The notes under the pieces: model-generated | The model's database searches: none | Seen by the model: only the letters and a program-made list of their open reading frames with translations | Told to the model about the DNA's origin: nothing | Shown here: piece after piece, positions 59,303 through 64,000 of the stretch | Layout of the letters: the number at the start of each line of letters is the position of its first letter | Numbering within the stretch: the stretch's first letter is position 1 | Assembly (NCBI GenBank): GCA_002839855.1 | Contig: PGYV01000001.1 | Span: 124,001 to 188,000, forward strand | Reading direction: 5' to 3' | DNA: 64,000 bases | From: Candidatus Goldiibacteriota bacterium HGW-Goldbacteria-1 | GTDB taxonomy: Bacteria > Oederibacteriota > PGYV01 | Translations under genes and position numbers: made by a program

Positions 59303-60112
59303 TTATTCTGATAATCTCACTATCATTCCGGTTTTTTTCGCCTTCATCAGCGCGGTTTCTATCATAAAAAAAAGAAAAATAATGTATAAAAGCGACAGGC
59401 CGTACCCTTTAAGAAGGGGATGGGCAAAGTTAAGCGCAAAGCCGTAGCCTGTCCTGAAATATTCCAGAAAATAAGTCAGCGGAATAAGTTTGGCGATAAG
59501 TACGATACCGGAAGGCAGCATTGTCACCGGATAATAGATGCCGCAGACAAGCATCATAAGCACGGAAATCATCCACGCCACCACATCTATTCTGGATCCA
59601 AAAATCATAAGGAAATATATGACAGTCATTCCCACTATAAGGCCGCTTAACATCACCCCGCCAAAAGCAAAAATAAAAGTGGCGGGCGGCGGCAGATAAA
59701 ACTTAAACCACCAGAAGGAAAGCAGGCTTAAAAAAATAAAAGCAACAGTTCCCTTTACCATTGAGAAAAGCCACGGCCCTATTACATATTCAAAAGAAGA
59801 CACGGGCGACATAAGCGTCTGTTTTAAGCTTTTGGACCACACGTCATATAAAAAGCCGAATGCCACATCAAGCTGCACAACCTGAAGCACGCCTGCCATT
59901 ATCGCCCCGGTTAAAAGAAACGCAAGCATCTGTTTATCCACTTTAAGAAAAGACCCCATCATGCCTATGCTTACAATACCTATAACCGGCCAGAAAAGCA
60001 CTTCCAGCACGGCGGATATGTTTCTGATGGAAAATACATAGTTACGGTATGCCAGCGCGAATATCCTTCCAAACATCGCGCGGATTCTGTTATTCTTCTG
60101 ATGCAAGCTCAA
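59303..60112 (-). CDS. ABC-2 type transporter permease
   Basis: A 269-residue ABC-2 family permease with six membrane segments (VLFWPVIGIVSIGMMGSFL, LSFWWFKFYLPPPATFIFAF and others). The start is a TTG at 60112, supported by GGAGG 5-7 nt upstream and by the 23-nt overlap with the ATPase gene. An ATG at 60076 would shorten it by 12 residues. It is the membrane half of a two-gene exporter; ABC-2 systems export drugs, polysaccharides or lipids. No substrate clue was found. Confidence 0.88.
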   Translation of the reverse strand: MSLHQKNNRIRAMFGRIFALAYRNYVFSIRNISAVLEVLFWPVIGIVSIGMMGSFLKVDKQMLAFLLTGAIMAGVLQVVQLDVAFGFLYDVWSKSLKQTLMSPVSSFEYVIGPWLFSMVKGTVAFIFLSLLSFWWFKFYLPPPATFIFAFGGVMLSGLIVGMTVIYFLMIFGSRIDVVAWMISVLMMLVCGIYYPVTMLPSGIVLIAKLIPLTYFLEYFRTGYGFALNFAHPLLKGYGLSLLYIIFLFFMIETALMKAKKTGMIVRLSE

Positions 60113-60848
60113 TGAAAGCCTCCTCCATATCTCTGGCGTTTACCAGCGTCTGCAGCTCTTCTTTTGTTCCAAGCGCGCTTATTGCCCCGCCTTTTATAAA
60201 AGCTATTCTTCCGCACAGTTCTTCCGCTTCTTTCATATAATGAGTGGTTAAAAGTATCGTGATACCCCGCTTTTTATTTATATCCTTTACCATGGCGCGT
60301 ATCCTTGCGGAAATATCAGGATCCATACCGGTTGTCGGTTCATCAAGCAGAAGCAGTTCCGGGTCATTTATCAGCGATTTTGCCAGCGCCAGTTTCTGCT
60401 TATTACCCGTTGATAATTCATCAAAACGTTTGTCCCTGTATTTTTCCAGCGATACAAATTCCATCAGCTCATCAGTTTTATCAGCAAGCGCTTTGCCTTT
60501 CATACCATAAAGTTTACCGTAAAAAATAATGTTTTCCCTTACTGTCAGCGACCATGGAAAGTTGGCATTGCCGGAGCTCATATTCATTCTCATTTTAAGC
60601 CTTTCAGGAAAACCATGTTCAATGTTTTCATCAAGAATAGAAAGGGTGCCGCAGTCGCGTGCCAGTATTCCCATAATTATATTAAGAAATGTGGTTTTAC
60701 CGGCGCCGTTAGGCCCAAGAATTCCAAAAAGTTCGCCTTTATGCACTTCTAAATCAATACCTAACAGGGCTTTTGTTTCCCTTTTTTTAAAAATACCGGC
60801 CCTATATGTCTTGCATATACCCTGTGCCTTTACCGCTATTTCATCCAT
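60090..60848 (-). CDS. ABC transporter ATP-binding protein
   Basis: About 252 residues. Walker A is GILGPNGAGKTTFLN, the signature is LSTGNKQKLALAKSLINDPE and Walker B is LLLLDEPTTGMDP, followed by the switch His in LLTTHYMKEAEEL. It belongs to the ABC-2 export class (DrrA/NatA-like). The ATG at 60848 is preferred because GGAG lies 8 nt upstream; a TTG at 60851 adds one residue. The gene overlaps the permease gene by 23 nt. Confidence 0.93.
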   Translation of the reverse strand: MDEIAVKAQGICKTYRAGIFKKRETKALLGIDLEVHKGELFGILGPNGAGKTTFLNIIMGILARDCGTLSILDENIEHGFPERLKMRMNMSSGNANFPWSLTVRENIIFYGKLYGMKGKALADKTDELMEFVSLEKYRDKRFDELSTGNKQKLALAKSLINDPELLLLDEPTTGMDPDISARIRAMVKDINKKRGITILLTTHYMKEAEELCGRIAFIKGGAISALGTKEELQTLVNARDMEEAFIELASEE

Positions 60849-60940
60849 CAAACCATCTCCATTAAATAATTAATTCCGGATATTACATTTTTAAATAAAC
60901 TGCAGCCATAAAGATTAAATGACATATCGCCGGACTTTTT

Positions 60941-61852
60941 TTACTTCAGCGATACCATATGTTTTTCCACCATATGGTGGGGATAATAGGACAATTTAGC
61001 TTTTCTTAAACCTTCAACACCCACATCCTGCTCTCTGTTTATAAACACAAATTCGCCCGGCATTTCATTCACAAATACATTATTTATCACCTGATAAATG
61101 CCTTTATAGCTGGCATTGGCTTTTTCAATGTGCACCAGTACCGTATTTTCATTAAGCCTGCTGGCAACGGTAATCCCCTGTATGGCCCCGTCTATCCTTA
61201 ACGCACCGCCAATACAGGAAAGGCTGTTAAAATTTTTAAGCACTTCCATTACACCGGTGCTTTCTTCATTTAAAGACAAATCATCCGGGCAGTTTCTTAC
61301 TTTACACCAGTGCTCCTGAAAAACAATACACTCTTCTATATTCGCGCTGCTTATCTTTTCAAAACTAAAAGAATTTGCCTCTTTGAATTTCTTTATCAGG
61401 TTCCTTTTGCCGTCATACTTTCTGCCTTCAAGCCGCGCAAGGTCTTCCCTTAAATACACGTAATCAAACTGATCCCTTAACGGCTCCCTGATAAATTCAG
61501 GTGAATCCACGCCAAACTTTTCAAATTCTTCCGGTACAAGGGCGTATAAACCGCATTTAATCCCTTTGTCCCTGAAATAACCAAGCGCTTTTTTAATCGC
61601 CGATGGCACGCCTTCATTACCCAGGGGCAGGTGCATAAAGTGCATATCCGGCGCTTTTCCTGAAATTATCAGGCAGTTATCCAGCATTGAAAGGGTTAAT
61701 GCCCTGCTGTCCTTCCACATGAAAATTTCCGTAAAATTATGCTCTGACACCACGGGCTGCCTTTTTTCAAGGGCTTTTTCAACAATTTCCCTGTGTTCAA
61801 GCGCTAAAGGGACAGAATCAGGAAAAACCGGTATTGTACTGTTTGAAATCAT
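60941..61852 (-). CDS. DUF2156 family protein (GNAT-like, LPG synthase C-terminal type)
   Basis: A 303-residue protein matching DUF2156, the catalytic fold of aminoacyl-phosphatidylglycerol synthases, here without the membrane half. Recognisable parts are [12 protein letters not shown] near the N-terminus, [20 protein letters not shown] followed by [12 protein letters not shown], and the C-terminal [15 protein letters not shown]. Soluble members may move an acyl or aminoacyl group, but the substrate is unknown. It is divergent from aroQ with a shared ~150-nt intergenic region. Confidence 0.85.
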   Translation of the reverse strand: MISNSTIPVFPDSVPLALEHREIVEKALEKRQPVVSEHNFTEIFMWKDSRALTLSMLDNCLIISGKAPDMHFMHLPLGNEGVPSAIKKALGYFRDKGIKCGLYALVPEEFEKFGVDSPEFIREPLRDQFDYVYLREDLARLEGRKYDGKRNLIKKFKEANSFSFEKISSANIEECIVFQEHWCKVRNCPDDLSLNEESTGVMEVLKNFNSLSCIGGALRIDGAIQGITVASRLNENTVLVHIEKANASYKGIYQVINNVFVNEMPGEFVFINREQDVGVEGLRKAKLSYYPHHMVEKHMVSLK

Positions 61853-61915
61853 TTTTTATTTTCGCCTTTCCTTATTATATGCATTAAAGACAAACAATTA
61901 TATCAAATTTTGATA

Positions 61916-61943
61916 TTGAATTCACGGAAACTTTTGATATACT
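61916..61943 (+). promoter_or_regulatory. Promoter of aroQ
   Basis: TTGAAT (61916-61921), a 16-bp spacer and TATACT (61938-61943), about 60 nt upstream of the ATG at 62003. Confidence 0.6.
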
Positions 61944-62002
61944 GTAAAAAATCCCGTATATGTGTTTTATTGATAAAACGGCGGGTAAAAAAGGGAGCAT
62001 TA

Positions 62003-62437
62003 ATGAAAAAAATTCTTGTTATACACGGGCCAAACCTTAACCTGCTGGGACAGAGGGAGCCTGATGTTTACGGAAACGTAAAACTGTCTGACATAAATGA
62101 CAAACTGACTCAGATGGCATCAACCGCAGGTATAGAACTTAAAATAGTCCAAAGCAATCACGAAGGAGAGCTGGTTGATGCCATTCATCAGGCAATTAAC
62201 TGGGCGCAGTGCATAATAATAAACCCTGCCGCCTACACCCACACATCCGTTGCCATAAGGGATGCCTTATCCGCGGTGGCAATACCTACAATTGAAGTAC
62301 ACCTTTCAAACATCTACAAAAGAGAGGACTTCAGGCAAAAATCTTTTGTGGCACAGGTGGCAGAAGGCCAGATTTCCGGTTTCGGCGCTGAAAGCTATTA
62401 CCTTGCCCTTGAAGCGGCCTCTAAACTGATACAATGA
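62003..62437 (+). CDS. aroQ: 3-dehydroquinate dehydratase, type II
   Basis: A 144-residue type II enzyme of the shikimate pathway. The start at 62003 follows AAGGGAGC; the frame is open upstream over the promoter. Signature residues are [20 protein letters not shown] (catalytic Tyr), [25 protein letters not shown] and [17 protein letters not shown] (catalytic His). It removes water from 3-dehydroquinate to give 3-dehydroshikimate. Its stop overlaps the start of the next gene (ATGA, 62434-62437). Confidence 0.96.
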   Translation: MKKILVIHGPNLNLLGQREPDVYGNVKLSDINDKLTQMASTAGIELKIVQSNHEGELVDAIHQAINWAQCIIINPAAYTHTSVAIRDALSAVAIPTIEVHLSNIYKREDFRQKSFVAQVAEGQISGFGAESYYLALEAASKLIQ

Positions 62438-64000
62438 ACGAAAGGATAATTCGCTATACCGATACGGCAATTCTTTCATTAATAACGGCAGTGCTTGTTT
62501 TATCCGTTATATTTCCTTCGTACCTTTTTCCTGAAGCCGCAATTTTTTACAAAACAGGGCTGATATTGTGCTCCTTTATGTACATAATGGCTTCAAAATT
62601 TTTCAGGATATCCCAGGAAACGCTTGAAACGCCTGTAGACGGGCCGCTGTTTTTACTTTTTGCCTGGGTATGGATATCAGTTCCGCTGTCCGGCAACCAC
62701 GCCATGTCATTGAACACAGCTGTTTCTTTCTGCGTTTTTCTTCTGTTTTATTATCTTATGTATGTTTATTCCCGCAGATACTTTAAATATATAGCTTTCT
62801 TTTTAATTGCCATAGCTGTAATCGCCTGTTTTAAAGGGCTGCACCAGTATTTTTTCAGTTTCACCGAGGACCTAAAAAACCTGTCTGCTGCAACCCCGGG
62901 ATTTTCGGACATAAAAGCCAGGCTTGAAAGCAGAAGAATTTTTTCATTTTTCATATATCCTAATACCTTTGCCGGATATTTAATACTTCTTATCCCCCCC
63001 GTCTTTGGTTTTATTCGGACAGAAAAAAAGTACCGTTTTGTATTGACCGGTGTTGTTGTGCTTATGCTTGGCTGCCTTGTGCTGACAAAATCGGCAGGCG
63101 CTTTTGCATCGCTTTTTGTTGCCGTGCTTTTATCTTTCCTTTTCAGGGACGTCCACCTTAAAAAATACAGGATGCTAATGGGTGCTTTTCTTGGGCTGTG
63201 CGCCGTCGCGCTTGCTTTTACCGTTTATATACGCGGGATGGAAAGCCTTTCTTCAAGCCTTTCAGGAAAAATAGATAGTTTCTTTTACATGCTTACGCTC
63301 ATCAAAAACAGCCTTATTACCGGCTACGGCCCCGGGCTGTTTGAAACCGTCTATAATAATTTAAGGCCGGAAAATGTTTCTTACCTTAAATTTGCGCATA
63401 ACGCCCCGATGCAGGCAATGATAGAAATAGGCCTTATAGGGCTTATTCTTTTTGCCTACTTAATTTTTCGGGGATACCGTTCAATAATTAAAAACTTTTA
63501 TTTTCTGCGCACTCCAAAAACCAAGACTCATGTACTTGCGTTTCTTACAGGCATCACCGCTTCGCTTTTACATAACCTTTCAGACTTTGACATTTACAAC
63601 CTTGAAATCACTTTACTTTTTACCGCGTTAAGCGCCGCTTTGATGAGCCAGATTAAGATCGGCCACCTTGAACTGCGTAAATTCAAACTGTCTTACCTGC
63701 TTGGCATTAATCCGGGGCTGCGGCGCGACATTATATTTGCTTTCATTATCACCATACTTATTCTAAGCGCCGTGACCGGCCTTAAACATCCTTATGCTTA
63801 TTCCGCCGCCGGAATCCTTGTGGCGGGAGGTTTTGGTTTATGGGCAATAAGTAAAGAGGATTTTAAAATTACAGGCCTGGAAATTCCGGCGGGTGTACTT
63901 ATAATACTCTCTATTTTTTCAATACTTTATACTCCGGACATAAATTCAGGCATAAATTCCCTTAAGATAATACTCTCCGCAGTCACTATTTTTTATCTCT
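62434..64000 (+). CDS. O-antigen ligase-like polytopic membrane protein, 3' end outside the window
   Basis: A frame open from the ATG at 62434 to the right edge, 522 codons without a stop. It has many membrane segments ([15 protein letters not shown]-like, [14 protein letters not shown]-like) and the Wzy_C/O-antigen ligase region: [18 protein letters not shown] followed by [20 protein letters not shown]. Such proteins ligate or polymerise surface glycans at the periplasmic face of the inner membrane. A TPR tail is common in this type but would lie beyond the window. It overlaps aroQ by 4 nt, so expression is coupled. Confidence 0.8.
   Translation, partial: MNERIIRYTDTAILSLITAVLVLSVIFPSYLFPEAAIFYKTGLILCSFMYIMASKFFRISQETLETPVDGPLFLLFAWVWISVPLSGNHAMSLNTAVSFCVFLLFYYLMYVYSRRYFKYIAFFLIAIAVIACFKGLHQYFFSFTEDLKNLSAATPGFSDIKARLESRRIFSFFIYPNTFAGYLILLIPPVFGFIRTEKKYRFVLTGVVVLMLGCLVLTKSAGAFASLFVAVLLSFLFRDVHLKKYRMLMGAFLGLCAVALAFTVYIRGMESLSSSLSGKIDSFFYMLTLIKNSLITGYGPGLFETVYNNLRPENVSYLKFAHNAPMQAMIEIGLIGLILFAYLIFRGYRSIIKNFYFLRTPKTKTHVLAFLTGITASLLHNLSDFDIYNLEITLLFTALSAALMSQIKIGHLELRKFKLSYLLGINPGLRRDIIFAFIITILILSAVTGLKHPYAYSAAGILVAGGFGLWAISKEDFKITGLEIPAGVLIILSIFSILYTPDINSGINSLKIILSAVTIFYL

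Noticed and set aside
1-64000. tRNA, rRNA, phage or conjugative genes
   Set aside because: No cloverleaf-like sequence with a CCA-proximal TTCGA arm, rRNA signature, integrase, capsid, relaxase or transposase gene was recognised while reading both strands.

Overview
The window (about 44% G+C by eye) looks like chromosome from an uncultured Gram-negative, probably fermentative or anaerobic bacterium. Evidence for an outer membrane is two beta-barrel-like secreted proteins at the left edge. Evidence for a polysaccharide-degrading life is five very large secreted enzymes. Long Thr/Asn-rich linkers of this kind recall Candidatus Goldiibacteriota and similar candidate phyla, but that is a recollection, not a demonstrated assignment. 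No tRNA, rRNA, CRISPR array or transposase gene was recognised.

Layout. 1-2.3 kb: two envelope proteins. 2.3-12.1 kb: one minus-strand operon running SulP anion transporter, HTH-EIIA protein, then six subunits of a membrane complex built like hydrogenase-4/complex I. Its large subunit lacks the cysteines that bind the Ni-Fe centre, so it is best read as an energy-converting hydrogenase-related (Ehr) complex and not as a hydrogenase. 12.2-33.9 kb: a plant cell wall degradation cluster with a PL11+PL1 pectinase, a GH44+GH16 glucanase, a GH30 xylanase, a GH5 enzyme and a GH8 glucanase. All five have a signal peptide, beta-sandwich binding modules or linkers, and the same ~100-residue C-terminal domain ending in a KLIILK-like sequence. 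A LacI-type regulator with a perfect operator is co-transcribed with the GH30 gene. An AAA ATPase/DUF4143 gene with a 41-bp palindrome at its promoter sits inside the cluster.

34.9-44.1 kb: malQ, glgB, a GNAT acetyltransferase, a DUF1016 nuclease-like protein, a lipoprotein and small envelope proteins. 44.7-47.3 kb: a Gre/Rnk-like factor and a K+/H+ antiporter coupled to a DUF2294/MpsC-like protein. 47.4-52.4 kb: aconitase, small membrane proteins and purA. 53.1-55.8 kb: serA and a class V aminotransferase behind a strong promoter flanked by two Rex/CRP-like sites. 56-62 kb: diacylglycerol kinase, response regulator and sensor kinase, an ABC exporter and a DUF2156 protein. 62-64 kb: aroQ and a truncated O-antigen-ligase-like membrane protein.

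The intergenic regions carry several repeat families. One is a ~202-bp element with 34-bp imperfect terminal inverted repeats (four full copies and one internally deleted copy). Another is a family of REP-like hairpins whose stems covary. The others are G-rich 'gagggacgga' arrays and an AAGCTATAG repeat that abuts stop codons. Three points are most worth following up: the SulP/EIIA/Ehr operon, the shared secretion or anchoring domain of the polysaccharidases, and the non-autonomous repeat module.
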